Positions 26,329-36,600 of a stretch of DNA of 64,000 nt are shown here, one piece after another. A model generated the notes under the pieces. It had not been told where the DNA came from. It did not search any database and worked only from the letters and a program-made list of their open reading frames with translations. Source of the DNA: Planctomycetota bacterium (GTDB lineage: Bacteria; Planctomycetota; Phycisphaerae; WQYP01); contig JAKBMM010000001.1 in NCBI GenBank assembly GCA_021831565.1, positions 1 through 64,000 of the forward strand, given 5' to 3'. The first letter of the stretch is position 1. Each line of letters begins with the position of its first letter. Made by a program: the position numbers and the translations under genes.

Positions 26329-28449
26329 TCAGGCATAAATCAGCAACGGAATGTCCTGCGGCAATTGATCGGCTACGCTCGTGAGGGTATCGCCCTGCAG
26401 AACCCGCAACAGTGCGCCGCGCCGCGATACGCCCATCAGCAAAGCGTTCACGCCGTAAGTCGCGGCGAAATCCAGAACGCTCCAGGCCACGTCGGGGGAA
26501 ACGGCGTAAATCGGCACCATCGGCGTGGCAAGCTTATCGCAGTGCTTCTGGGCCAGGCGAAACGTGTGGATCGCCTCGGCATCTTCTTCGAGCGTAGGGC
26601 CTTTGTCCTCGGTCAGAAAGGTCAGTTTCAATTGCCGTACAAAAAGTACGAACAGGATCGCCTCCGCCTGATGCGCGTATTGGGCGGCGAATTCCAGAAG
26701 TCGCGGCGAACCGCGCGTGGCCACCAACACCCTGGGCATGGACATGTCCAACTTGGCGGCGGGGGTGCCGAAGGCGAGTTCGGCAACCGGCGCTCCTTCC
26801 GCCGCGATCACCGGCGCCGCGCGCAGTTCCACCAGCAGCACGCGGCAGAAGTACAGGGCCATCAGCGCCAGGCATAAAGCCAGTGCGCCGCCGGCGAAAA
26901 GCCAGCCGGTATAGAGCGGATGGGATGGCACAAACGCCATCCCCAGCCGAAACATGGCCGCGGTCAGCAGCAATCCAGCCGCACCGCTGCCAGCGAGCGT
27001 CCAGGCGCGAACCGACGGGGCGAGACGGGGAAACTGCTTGGTGTAGAAGCGAGCCAAAAGACCGCACGCTAAAACCGACAGGGCAAAAATCAGTGCTTCG
27101 CGCTTTTCCAGGGCCAGGGTGATTTCTATGGCTGCCAGAATCAACGCGATCACGGCCAGGGCCGTGCGTTTCCAGACGGCCACCGGCAGTCTTCGATTCA
27201 CAACCACGCTGGAAATGTTGATGGTAATGGCCCCGACCACACCGATGGCGTATAGATCACCCAGCGTCGCGAGGCTTTGGAAAATGCTCAGGATCAGAGC
27301 CGGCACCACCACTGCGGGAATCAGCGCCAGCCACGGCACGCCGAAAGTGTTGAGCCGCGTCAGTATCCGCGGCAGTTCATTGTCTCTGGACATCGTGTAC
27401 TGAATGCTCATCATGGCGCCGACGGCGGTATTCACCGCGGAGATCAACAGAAGGCCGAACACAATGCCGCAAAGCCAGCCGAAAGCCTTGCCGACGTAAT
27501 CGCTGGCCATCACGCGCATCACCGCGTTTTGAATTTCGCTTTCGCGATCGCTATGACGGTCTAGTCGGCGGACCCGCTGGACCAGTTGCGGATGCGCTTT
27601 CCAGTCGGGGTGGTCCTGCTTGAACCGGTGGGTTTTTGCCTGCAGCACCTTAGCCGGTGTGTGAAATCGCTCTGTCGGACGGGCCGGGTTGGGGCTTAAG
27701 GCGTTCATGCCCACCGCCAGTAGCAAATTCAGAACCACCACCTCAACCAGCACGGGGTAAATGGTTTTCTTGGCCGTTTTGGCCACCGGTCGAACCATCA
27801 CGCCCGTCATGTTCGCCACTGCTTCCACGCCGGAAAGCGCCAACACCACGTTGACAAAGCTGAACCATTTGGCCCCGATATTGCCCGAGAGTTTGCTTGG
27901 CGACACGATGCGATGCCATCCGACCAAGAGGTGTGGAATGCTGAACACGGCGATTACCAGCGTCAGCAGCATGGTGGCCATGGCCACCACCAGCGCCGCC
28001 ATCCCCACCTTGCGCAACCCGAAGTAATTCATTACTCCGATCAGAAGGATCGCCGCAATCGCGCAAATTGGAATGATTTCTCCGTGGTTCGGCACGCCCA
28101 GATAGTGCATGCCGTCGTAGGCGGACATGGCCGCGGTAACAATGTAGTCGGCGCACAGCAGCAACGCCCCGACCACCGCCAACTGCCGGCTGAGTTGCCG
28201 GGCCGAAGAATATACGCCTCCGCCATCGGGAAAGCAGGGGCAGATCACCGTATACGCCCAGCCGACCATCGCCACCAGTACGCCCACCGCCAGCACGTAC
28301 CAGAAACTTTCGTAGAGCGAGTAATAAAAGGCCAGCCCCAACACATAAAAACGACTGGTGCCCCAATCGCCGTACAGAATCGCCGCCGCGTGATACCACT
28401 TGAGTTCCCGTGGCCGGTTCCGGCTTTGTTGAACTGGGTTATCGAGCAT
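26329..28449 (-). CDS. APC-superfamily amino-acid permease with UspA-like C-terminus
   Basis: The 706-residue protein has about 12 hydrophobic segments over residues 20-550. These include GDWGTSRFYVLGLAFYYS, FPDGGGVYSSARQLS and LVEVVVLNLLLAVGMNAL. A hydrophilic insert of about 55 residues follows the seventh (PNPARPTERFHTPAKVLQAK...ESEIQN). The last 130 residues (from MPRVLVATRGSPRLLEFA) form a universal-stress-protein-like domain, seen in a branch of APC transporters. The transported compound is unknown; an amino acid is likely. The UspA part probably binds a nucleotide and controls transport. It lies upstream of tyrA on the same strand. Confidence 0.9.
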   Translation of the reverse strand: MLDNPVQQSRNRPRELKWYHAAAILYGDWGTSRFYVLGLAFYYSLYESFWYVLAVGVLVAMVGWAYTVICPCFPDGGGVYSSARQLSRQLAVVGALLLCADYIVTAAMSAYDGMHYLGVPNHGEIIPICAIAAILLIGVMNYFGLRKVGMAALVVAMATMLLTLVIAVFSIPHLLVGWHRIVSPSKLSGNIGAKWFSFVNVVLALSGVEAVANMTGVMVRPVAKTAKKTIYPVLVEVVVLNLLLAVGMNALSPNPARPTERFHTPAKVLQAKTHRFKQDHPDWKAHPQLVQRVRRLDRHSDRESEIQNAVMRVMASDYVGKAFGWLCGIVFGLLLISAVNTAVGAMMSIQYTMSRDNELPRILTRLNTFGVPWLALIPAVVVPALILSIFQSLATLGDLYAIGVVGAITINISSVVVNRRLPVAVWKRTALAVIALILAAIEITLALEKREALIFALSVLACGLLARFYTKQFPRLAPSVRAWTLAGSGAAGLLLTAAMFRLGMAFVPSHPLYTGWLFAGGALALCLALMALYFCRVLLVELRAAPVIAAEGAPVAELAFGTPAAKLDMSMPRVLVATRGSPRLLEFAAQYAHQAEAILFVLFVRQLKLTFLTEDKGPTLEEDAEAIHTFRLAQKHCDKLATPMVPIYAVSPDVAWSVLDFAATYGVNALLMGVSRRGALLRVLQGDTLTSVADQLPQDIPLLIYA

Positions 28450-28661
28450 GAATCAGTCCCGTACCGCGGCAGACATGCGAGGATCAATGACCGTTATTCC
28501 GCCCCAATCAATATCTTTTTATCTTTTTGGAGCCTGTTGCCCCACGTTTTACCCAAATTCCACGATGGTGGGCCGGAGCAAGGTATTCTCACGTCTAAAG
28601 ACGGCCTTGGCAATAGCGCCAATCGACTGTGTCGTCAATGCAAACACAGCGTATGGCGTCC

Positions 28662-28689
28662 TTGACACCCTTGACGCCATGCGTATGTT
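28662..28689 (+). promoter_or_regulatory. Candidate promoter of the MNT/HEPN pair
   Basis: TTGACA (28662-28667), a 16-nt spacer and TATGTT (28684-28689) precede the ATG at 28727. This placement makes the upstream in-frame ATGs at 28679 and 28685 unlikely as starts. The remaining 28450-28661 region, divergent to the permease, shows no gene. Confidence 0.6.
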
Positions 28690-28726
28690 CAAAGCATATA
28701 AATTTCGAGTCGAACGCGGGCCGCGA

Positions 28727-29047
28727 ATGGGCATCAGCGAACAAGTGCTTGAGGATATTGTCCGGCGGGTGTTGTCGGTGGCCAAGCCCGACAAGATCAT
28801 CCTGTTTGGTTCCGCCGCGGCCGGCCGGATGACGCGCGATAGCGATATCGATCTGCTGATTGTCGAGCCCGACATCAGCCGACAGCGAAGCGAATACGTC
28901 CGCATCCGCAAGGCGCTGTGGGGTATTGACTATCCTTTCGATATCCTGTTCATTTCCAGAGAGTGGTTCGACCAGAGCAAGGATGTCGCCGGCGGGATCG
29001 CGCACCCGGCGAGCAAATATGGAAAAGTAATTTATGAAGCCGCCTGA
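28727..29047 (+). CDS. MNT-type nucleotidyltransferase domain protein (antitoxin candidate)
   Basis: The 106-residue protein has the minimal nucleotidyltransferase pattern KIILFGSAAAGRMTRDSDID followed by LLIVEP, with the GS and DxD residues in place. The tail WGIDYPFDILFISREWFDQ is also typical. In MntA-HepT-type pairs such a protein adenylylates and silences the HEPN toxin. ATG 28727 is chosen because of the promoter just upstream and because the family starts here. The HEPN gene begins inside its last codons (14-nt overlap), so translation is coupled. It could also be a non-toxin nucleotidyltransferase partner. Confidence 0.85.
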   Translation: MGISEQVLEDIVRRVLSVAKPDKIILFGSAAAGRMTRDSDIDLLIVEPDISRQRSEYVRIRKALWGIDYPFDILFISREWFDQSKDVAGGIAHPASKYGKVIYEAA

Positions 29048-29444
29048 CGAGAATCCCCGTCTGAAACTCGTTACCGAGTGGCTATTCAAGGCCGGTCAGG
29101 ATATTCGGTCGGCCGAGACGTTGCTGTCGCAAGATCCGCCGTTGCTTTTCCCATCCTGTTTCCACTCGCAGCAAGCGGCGGAGAAGTACCTTAAGGCCTT
29201 ATTGACGCTCTGGGGTGTGGAAGTTCCCAAGACCCACGACCTCGGCAAACTGCTCCAACTGATCGAATCCCACAACGCCCGGCTGGCGGGCGGCTTGGTG
29301 GACGCGGTAATCCTCAATGCCTACGCAGTCGACGCCCGCTATCCCGGTGAACATCCGGAAGCCAGCGAAGAAGAAGCCCGCCAAGCTCTTGGCCTTGCTT
29401 ATCAGATTCGAGCGGCGATTATGCCATTGTTACCCTCACGGTAA
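29034..29444 (+). CDS. HEPN-domain protein (toxin candidate of an MNT/HEPN module)
   Basis: The 136-residue helical protein has WLFKAGQDIRSAETLLS, CFHSQQAAEKYLKALLTLWG and the C-terminal RYPGEHPEASEEEARQALGL segment, the classic HEPN layout. RYPGEH gives the R-x4-H pattern of HEPN ribonucleases. It is not followed by the Tyr (HxY) that is AMP-modified in Shewanella HepT, so the control mechanism may differ. A run of 11 G residues (29473-29483) lies 28 nt beyond the stop. It is paired with the overlapping MNT gene. A growth-control or stress role is inferred from the pair type. Confidence 0.88.
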   Translation: MKPPDENPRLKLVTEWLFKAGQDIRSAETLLSQDPPLLFPSCFHSQQAAEKYLKALLTLWGVEVPKTHDLGKLLQLIESHNARLAGGLVDAVILNAYAVDARYPGEHPEASEEEARQALGLAYQIRAAIMPLLPSR

Positions 29445-29499
29445 CCGTTACGGGGTGGAAATCGCGCCTTTCGGGGGGGGGGGAGATGGATGATTTCCA

Positions 29500-29517
29500 T
29501 CCCGATAGCCATCGGGA
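29500..29517. repeat. Dispersed palindrome copy after the HEPN gene
   Basis: TCCCGATAGCCATCGGGA has one mismatch from the perfect form. It lies between the convergent HEPN and lipA genes, 10 nt before the end of lipA. Confidence 0.8.
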
Positions 29518-29527
29518 CCTGGCCGGC

Positions 29528-30475
29528 TTATGGCGAGCCGGGAGAGGCCGCATTCAGAGCGGCTTGTTCGTCGGCGTGGTAACTCGATCGCACCAGCGGC
29601 CCGGATTCCACCACGGAGAATCCCATATCCAATCCAATCCGTTTCCATTGGGCAAACTGTTCCGGCGTAACCCAGCGGTCGATCGGCAGGTGACCGCGCG
29701 TAGGTTGCAGGTATTGTCCGAGCGTAAGGATGTTCACCTGCGCCGCGCGAATGTCCCGCAGGCATTGCAGAAGCTCATCATCACGCTCGCCGATACCCAG
29801 CATCAAACCGGTTTTCGTGACAAATCCCCGTTGCTTGGCGCGCTCAAGAAGTTCCAGCGTTCGCCGGTACTTGGCCTGCGGCCGCACGCGGGAATACTGG
29901 CTGGGAACCGTTTCCACGTTGTGGCCGAGGATGTCCGGCCGGGCATCCAGCACGCTTTGCAAATCATCCCAGTGGCCGCAAAAATCGGGGATCAACACTT
30001 CGATAGTGGTGGCGGGCGAGGCGGCGCGAATTTCGCGAATGGTCCGGGCCCATATTGCCGCGCCCCCGTCGGCAAGCTCATCCCGATTCACCGACGTGAT
30101 CACGATATGCTTAAGCCGCATGATCGCCGCCGTCTGGGCCACCCGCCGCGGTTCATTCCAATCCAGCAGTGGTGGGCGGCCGGTCTTGATGTGGCAGAAT
30201 CCGCAGTTACGCGTGCATACGTCGCCCAGGATCATGATGGTGGCCGTCCCTCGCCCCCAACATTCCCCCATGTTCGGGCATTTAGCCGATTCACATACCG
30301 TATGCAGTTGATGCTCATCAATCAGCGCCCGCAGGCGGTTGTAAGCCGGCCCGGCCGGGAGCTTGACCTTCAGCCAAGGCGGCTTTCGTCCCGAGAACGT
30401 GTAATCGGGCTTCTGATCGTCCATCACCGGCAGGGAAACGTATTTCGAAGGAGGACCAATCATTCGGATTCTCAT
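29528..30475 (-). CDS. lipA: Lipoyl synthase
   Basis: The 315-residue protein has both Fe-S cysteine sets: [12 protein letters not shown] (auxiliary cluster) and [11 protein letters not shown] (radical SAM CxxxCxxC). A C-terminal RSSYHADEQ carries the serine that ligates the auxiliary cluster. [21 protein letters not shown] and [12 protein letters not shown] are conserved LipA segments. It inserts two sulfurs into octanoyl groups on lipoyl domains. The octanoyltransferase lipB is not adjacent. It is transcribed after the glucan synthase gene, 203 nt downstream, and the structured repeat at 30488 sits directly before its start. Confidence 0.97.
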   Translation of the reverse strand: MRIRMIGPPSKYVSLPVMDDQKPDYTFSGRKPPWLKVKLPAGPAYNRLRALIDEHQLHTVCESAKCPNMGECWGRGTATIMILGDVCTRNCGFCHIKTGRPPLLDWNEPRRVAQTAAIMRLKHIVITSVNRDELADGGAAIWARTIREIRAASPATTIEVLIPDFCGHWDDLQSVLDARPDILGHNVETVPSQYSRVRPQAKYRRTLELLERAKQRGFVTKTGLMLGIGERDDELLQCLRDIRAAQVNILTLGQYLQPTRGHLPIDRWVTPEQFAQWKRIGLDMGFSVVESGPLVRSSYHADEQAALNAASPGSP

Positions 30476-30487
30476 TGTTCCGAAACT

Positions 30488-30556
30488 CAGAGTCTGCTGG
30501 GGAAGGTATCGTGGCCGCAGTCGAGGCTACCTTTTACAACAGGCTCACAGGCTTTT
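30488..30556. repeat. Structured repeat, copy 2, with an outer inverted repeat
   Basis: The first 31 nt match the copy at 23598 in 26 positions. The inner stem is GTGGCC (30511-30516) / GGCTAC (30525-30530). An outer imperfect pair GAGTCTGCTGGGGAAGGTA / TACCTTTTACAACAGGCTC encloses it, so the whole 60 nt can fold into one long hairpin. It lies in the 203-bp gap (30476-30678) between the glucan synthase and lipA. The rest of that gap shows nothing else. Confidence 0.5.
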
Positions 30557-30678
30557 ACCGATACTGAAGAAGTATAGCATATCGTAGGGCAGTGTCCGAG
30601 CGTGGCCCCGTCCGGTATGTCCTGGCAATGGCGCCGCCTATAGAGCCTGGCTGCGTATGGGGTGGTGATCGCGGCTTG

Positions 30679-33600
30679 CTATTTAACGAGCATGTCGATG
30701 TCCACGCGGTGCTCGCGGCGGTCATTGACCAGTGGAATCACGGAATCTTCCCGGACAACGCCATCGACCTTTACTTGCCCGACGCGTTTTCCTCCACCAG
30801 TGAAAAAGATGTGGTAGAAGGTGTCGAAATAGCGGTAATGGACCCGAAAGGGGCCCCAGGATTGAGGCACGGCCGGCTGAAACCAGAGTCGCGCGGCGTT
30901 CCGCCGCATTCCAATAAAAGTTTCCACGAGCAGGCGATACATCCACCCTGCGGAACCGGTGTACCAGGTCCAACCGCCACGGCCGGCATGCGGCGGCACG
31001 GCATATACATCGGCGGCGACTACGTACGGTTCCACACGATATACGCCAATATCGGCGGCGTTGGCGCCGTGCCGAAGGGGATTGATTAAACAGAAAAGCT
31101 CCCATGCTTTTTCCACCTCGCCCGCTTGGGCGAACGCCATGACCACCCATACTGCCGCGTGCGTGTATTGGCCGCCATTTTCCCGCACCCCCGGCACATA
31201 ACCGGCGATGTAGCCGGGATCGTTCGGTGGATGATCAAAGGGCGGATCGAGAAGCTGAATCAGGCGGTCTTGGTAATGCACCAGGCGCCGTTCCACCGAC
31301 GCCAGCGCCGTTTTTTGACGATCGGGATCTCCGGTTTGGCTGAGCACGGACCAGCTTTGCGGCAGGCTGTCGATTTGGCACTGTTCGCTTTGCGCCGAAC
31401 CCAGGGGCGCGCCATCATCAAAAAAGGCTCGTTTGTACCATTGCCCATCCCATCCATGGATTTCCACGGCCTGTTCCAGTTCGGCGGCGACACGTCGGCA
31501 AAGCTCAACGGTTGGAGCATCCTGGCGAAGCTCGGCCAATGGCCCGAATCGTTGGAGCACAAAACGCAGAAAGAAAGCCAGCCATACGCTTTGGCCCTTG
31601 CCCTGGCTGCCCAGACGATTCATGCCATCGTTCCAATCGCCGCTGCCGATCAACGGCAGACCCAGGGCGCCGAAGCTCAGCCCATATTTCAAGGCGCGCA
31701 CGCAATGCTCATAAAGCGAGGCGCTCTGGGCGCTGCGTTGGGGAAGATCGTAGTAAGATTCTTCCTGCGGATTCAGGGGACGTCCCTGGAGAAACGGCAG
31801 GGATTCCTCCAGCACGCCCGTGTCGTTGGTAAGTTGGACATAATGGGAAACTGCCAGCGGCAGCCAAAGGAAATCATCGCGGCAACGGCTGCGAACGCCG
31901 CGTCCCTGGGGGGGATGCCACCAATGTTGCACATCGCCTTCAACAAATTGCCGACTTGCCGCCCGCAGCAAGTGGTTTCGCAGGATGGACGGATCGATCA
32001 GGGCGATGGCCATGGCGTCCTGCAATTGATCGCGGAAACCGTAGGCGCCGCCCGACTGGTAAAATCCGCTGCGCGCCCAGATGCGGGAAGATAACGTCTG
32101 ATAGGGTAACCAGCCGTTGGCCAGAGCATTGGCCGCGGCATCGGGCGTTTCGAGATAAATCGTTCCCAACAGGCGATTCCAGAAATTCCATACCTCTTCC
32201 AAAGCCCGGCGCGCCGCACCCGGCGTGCGATAGCGTTCGATCAACGCCCGGGCCTGATTGCGACCAGCCGTGGCGCCGAGAATAAAAACCACCTCCTGTT
32301 GAGCGCCGGGGGAGAGTTCCCAGGAGCATTGCATGGCGGCACAGGGATCCCGCACGGGTCCCAACTCGCCGGAGAGTCGCAGCCGGCCCATCGCCGCCGG
32401 CGAATCCAGTGAACCGTTACGGCCGAGAAATTCGGTACGATCGCCAGTGACCGAGCGGCGGCTTTCGCTGATCTCGGCGAATGCCACCATGGAGTCGAAC
32501 TCGGCGTTCCAGGTGTTGCGTGCCAGAATGGCGCCGGTTTTTTCGTCCATTTCGGTCACGACGTGCATCACGTTTTGCCCGCGACGCTCCCCCAGCACCC
32601 ATTCCCAGTATCCCGTCACCGAGATGCGGCGCGGGTGATCGGACTGGTTGGTAAGCTTGAGAACACAGAATTTCACCGGCGCATCAATGGCGACGTATAC
32701 CCATAACTCCGATCGTATCTGCTGTTCGGTGCGTTCAAACACGCTGTAACCGAAGCCGTGGCGAACCAGGCAGGGCATTTTCCCGGCGGCCGGCAAGGGC
32801 GTCGGCGACCAGAAATAGCCGGTTTGGTCATCGCGAATATAAATGGCCTCGCCGGAAGCGTCGCTCACGGCGTCGTTGCACCACGGCGTGAGGCGATATT
32901 CGTGGGCATTGACGGCCCACGTATACATCCCACCGCTTTCGCTGACCACGGTGCCAAAATGCTCATTGGCGATGACGTTGCACCAGGGCGCCGGGGCCAG
33001 GCGTTCGGCGGTTACGCTCATCACGTATTCACGAGCGTCTCCCGTCAGCCCACCAAGGGAATTAAAGAACCGCAAATCCGCCCGTGCTGTTTGTACACGC
33101 GGCGGTTTTTCGTCGCGGGGCTGGGCTACCGGTATCAGGTGGGGAACTATATTTTCAGCGGCGTGATCGGCGGTGGCCAGTTGCCCGGCCAGCGAACCGG
33201 CTTCATCGGAAAGCACGATGGCGGCGGCGGAGAGCAGCAACGCCCGATCTTCCTCGGAAAGCTGATCCGGACGGCGAAGGAATATTCCGCCCGGTCGATC
33301 CAGCAGTTTCGCCTCCGGGCTGGCGGCAATCAGCGCCGCCAACTGATCTTGCAGCGACTGCCGATAAGTCGAGGTATCCTCCGGCCAGAGCACCAGGTCT
33401 ACAGGGACACCCTTGAGTCGCCAGTAGGCGTGGGCTTGAATGATCTGTCGGACCAGGGACACAGACGCCGCATCGGAGAGTCGCAGGAGCATGATCGGCA
33501 GATCACCGGAAATGCCGAATCCCCACAGGCCGGACTGGCCTCGCCGGTTTTGCAGGATCATCCGGGCCGGCCCGCGATGTCGCGCTCCGGGATAGAATAG

Positions 33601-36600
33601 CGGTCCGGCCAGCCGGCCGAAGAGTTGGGCTTCGGCATCGCTGACATTGAGTTGGCGCAGAAGCACTTGCTGGTGCGACCAGGCCAGATCCAGCATCCGA
33701 TCGGTAAATCGTCGATCGTGATACTGTTCGATAAGCCCCAGCGCCTCCTGCCGTGATGGAGCCATTCCCAGAAGCACGTCGACCACCACGGTCTGCTCCG
33801 GTTCGATCACGAAATCGCGGCGTATCGCCACGATCGGATCCAGCACTGCTCCGAGCGAGTTGGAAAGAGGCCCATGGCGATCCATGGCGAGTGGCCGTCC
33901 TGGACTACGACCGCGCCCAAGGAAGATTCCCCGGTCGGTTTCCCAGGAGCACGCCGCTTGCGAAGAGCCGTGCACCGCTACAAGGTGCAGCAGCCAGGGG
34001 GGCGATTCTTCTTTCGACCGCCCGCGCCGCCAAACCAGGAGAGCCGGGTAATCCGCTACGGATTCGGTTTGGACAAAAAGATTGCTGAACGCTGGATGGG
34101 TCGCATCGGCGGCGGGGGGGGCCAGCACCACTTCGGCATAAGAAGTAATCTCGAGGCGACGACTGGAGCGGGAACGGTTCGTGAGCAGGACGCGGCGCAG
34201 TTCGATATCTTTTTCCGGCGATACGACCACCTGGGTGAGCGTATCGATCACGCCATCCCGGCGGCGAAATTCGGCCTTGCCCTCGGAAAACGTCGCCGCA
34301 TACGTATGGCCGCGGCGCCGCACCGGCTGGTGCGTGTTGGACCAGTAACGCCCCGCCTCCACATCACGGATATAGCAGAATAATCCCCAGCAATCCCGCG
34401 TGAAATCTGACCGCCAACGCGTGAGAGCCAAGCCGTCGCAGACGGAGCGCGATCCGCCCGCCGCCGTGAGCAGCAGATGGTATCGGCCGTTGGAAAGCAG
34501 GTGCGCCGCCGGTGCGACGGTTTGCGGCGTTTCAAATGTGCGCCAGCCGAGCTGTTCTTGCGCTATCGGCCGGAGGGCTTGCATGACTTCCATCGCGTGC
34601 GGAAACACCGGCCGCAGAAGAGGCGCCTTTTCCTGCAAAAGCAGTTCGCCGGAACGCAACAGCGGATCGGAATTAAAACGCCGCTGCATCGGTTGATCCA
34701 GAAGGCAAGCCGCCAATGTCAGCAGAATCATCCCCTGGTGATGCGACATGAACGATCGAATGGTAGCCGACCGGCCGATCTCGGATACGCGCTGCGGTGT
34801 GTAATCGACGGCTTCGTAGAAACCATACTCTCCCAACCGGCCGTCCCGCACCAACCGCCGGAGATTCGCACAAGCGTCCGCCGGTTTGATCAGCAAGGCC
34901 ATGACGGCGGCGTAAGGGGCGATGACCACGTCGTCCGCAAGCCTCCGCTTGAATCCCAGACCGGGCACGCCGAATGATTGGTATTGGTAGTTCAACTGCG
35001 CGTCCGTGGCGTTATAACCGGATTCTGATACGCCCCAGGGAATACCGCGTTGGCGGCCATATTCAATATTTCTTTCGACCGCGGCCCGGCAGGAGCGTTC
35101 CAGCAGCGTGTCGGGGAAGGAGGGCATCACCAGCAGCGGCATCAGGTATTCAAACAACGAGCCGCCCCAGGAAAGCAGTGCGAGCCGCCCGGCCGTACCG
35201 GTTAATTGCCGTCCGAGTGCAAACCAATGGTCTTGAGGCACTTGCCCGAGAACAATCGCCACGTAACTGCCGAACCTGGCCTCCGAGGCCAGAAGGTCGT
35301 AGAACCCCGTGTCCCGGCGATTCTCGGTGACGTTGAATCCTATGGCGAATAATTTACGGTTGCGATCATATAGAAAAGTAAAATCCATGTCCGCAAATTC
35401 CCGGCAGGTCCGGGCCAGATCTTCACAGGTTCGCAGGCGCCTCTGCATTCGTTCGCCGGTCTGTTCCAGCGCGGAACGCAGCTCCACCAGCCATGTTCGA
35501 GTGGAATCGTCCAGCCCATCACCATCGCCGGTTCCGCCACGGGCGCCCGGAAATCGGTCCAGAACGTCGATCGCCCGCCGCACGGTTTCCACTCCCTTTT
35601 CCAGAGAGGGGTTGGCGTTGAGCGCGGCAAGGTGGGCGATCAGTTCGAGCCACAGCCGGGCCACCTCCGGCGTTGCGCCCGGCGGGACATCCGGTGGCGG
35701 CCAGCGGGCAATCCAGGGGGCCAGAATAGTTATTTCTTCAAGAAAATCTTCATGCTGATGAGCAAGAGATTCCAACCACAAGCGTAGCGATCCGGAGAAC
35801 GCCGCGGCGTGCGCCGCAAAAAATTTCCGCAGATGATCATCGGCCTGCCGCAGGCGCACGGCGCAATCGCCAAGCGTGTCGAAACGATGGGCATAAATTT
35901 CCCCCAGCGTCCGGGCCATATCTTCGATTGCTTCCCGCAGTCGGCGATCCAGTTCCTGGCCGACGGGGCGGGACATTTCATCCGCCAGCACCAGCAGCGT
36001 ATCCAAGAACCCTTCATTCAGACACGGGTTAAGCAGCGGCTGATGCGGCATCTCGCGCAGAGCGCTTCGGAGCACCAGCAAATGCCCCGCCAGGTTTCCA
36101 CTGTCGACCATGGACACGTACAGAGGATTAATCGCCCGCAGCGAATGAGTGTCGTACCAATTGAAAAAATGACCGCGGTGGCGCGGCAATTTTCCCATCA
36201 CCTCAAGAGTGGCCGACGTTCGCTGGAGCAACCGGCCCGTGGAAATCCATCCAAAATCAAGGGACGAGAGATTTGCCAGCAAAGCCAAGCCGATATTTGT
36301 GGGCGAGGTGCGGTGCGCCGTCGCCGCTCGCGGATATTCCTGGTAGTTATCCGGCGGCAGAAAATTTTCGGAGGCCGTCATAAACTGCTCGAAAAATTCT
36401 CCTGTTCGGCGGGCGATCATGCGAAGAAAATGGCGTTGCGTGGGGTCGACGACCATGGCCGCTTCCGGCAGGGGTCGGCTGACGAACCAGGCCACGAGCG
36501 GAGAAAAAAACCATGCCGCCGCCAGCAATTCACCCGGTATCCGCATGGCTGGCTTGCCCAGCATGGTCGCAACACCGGTCAGCGCGCCAAGTACCGGCGC

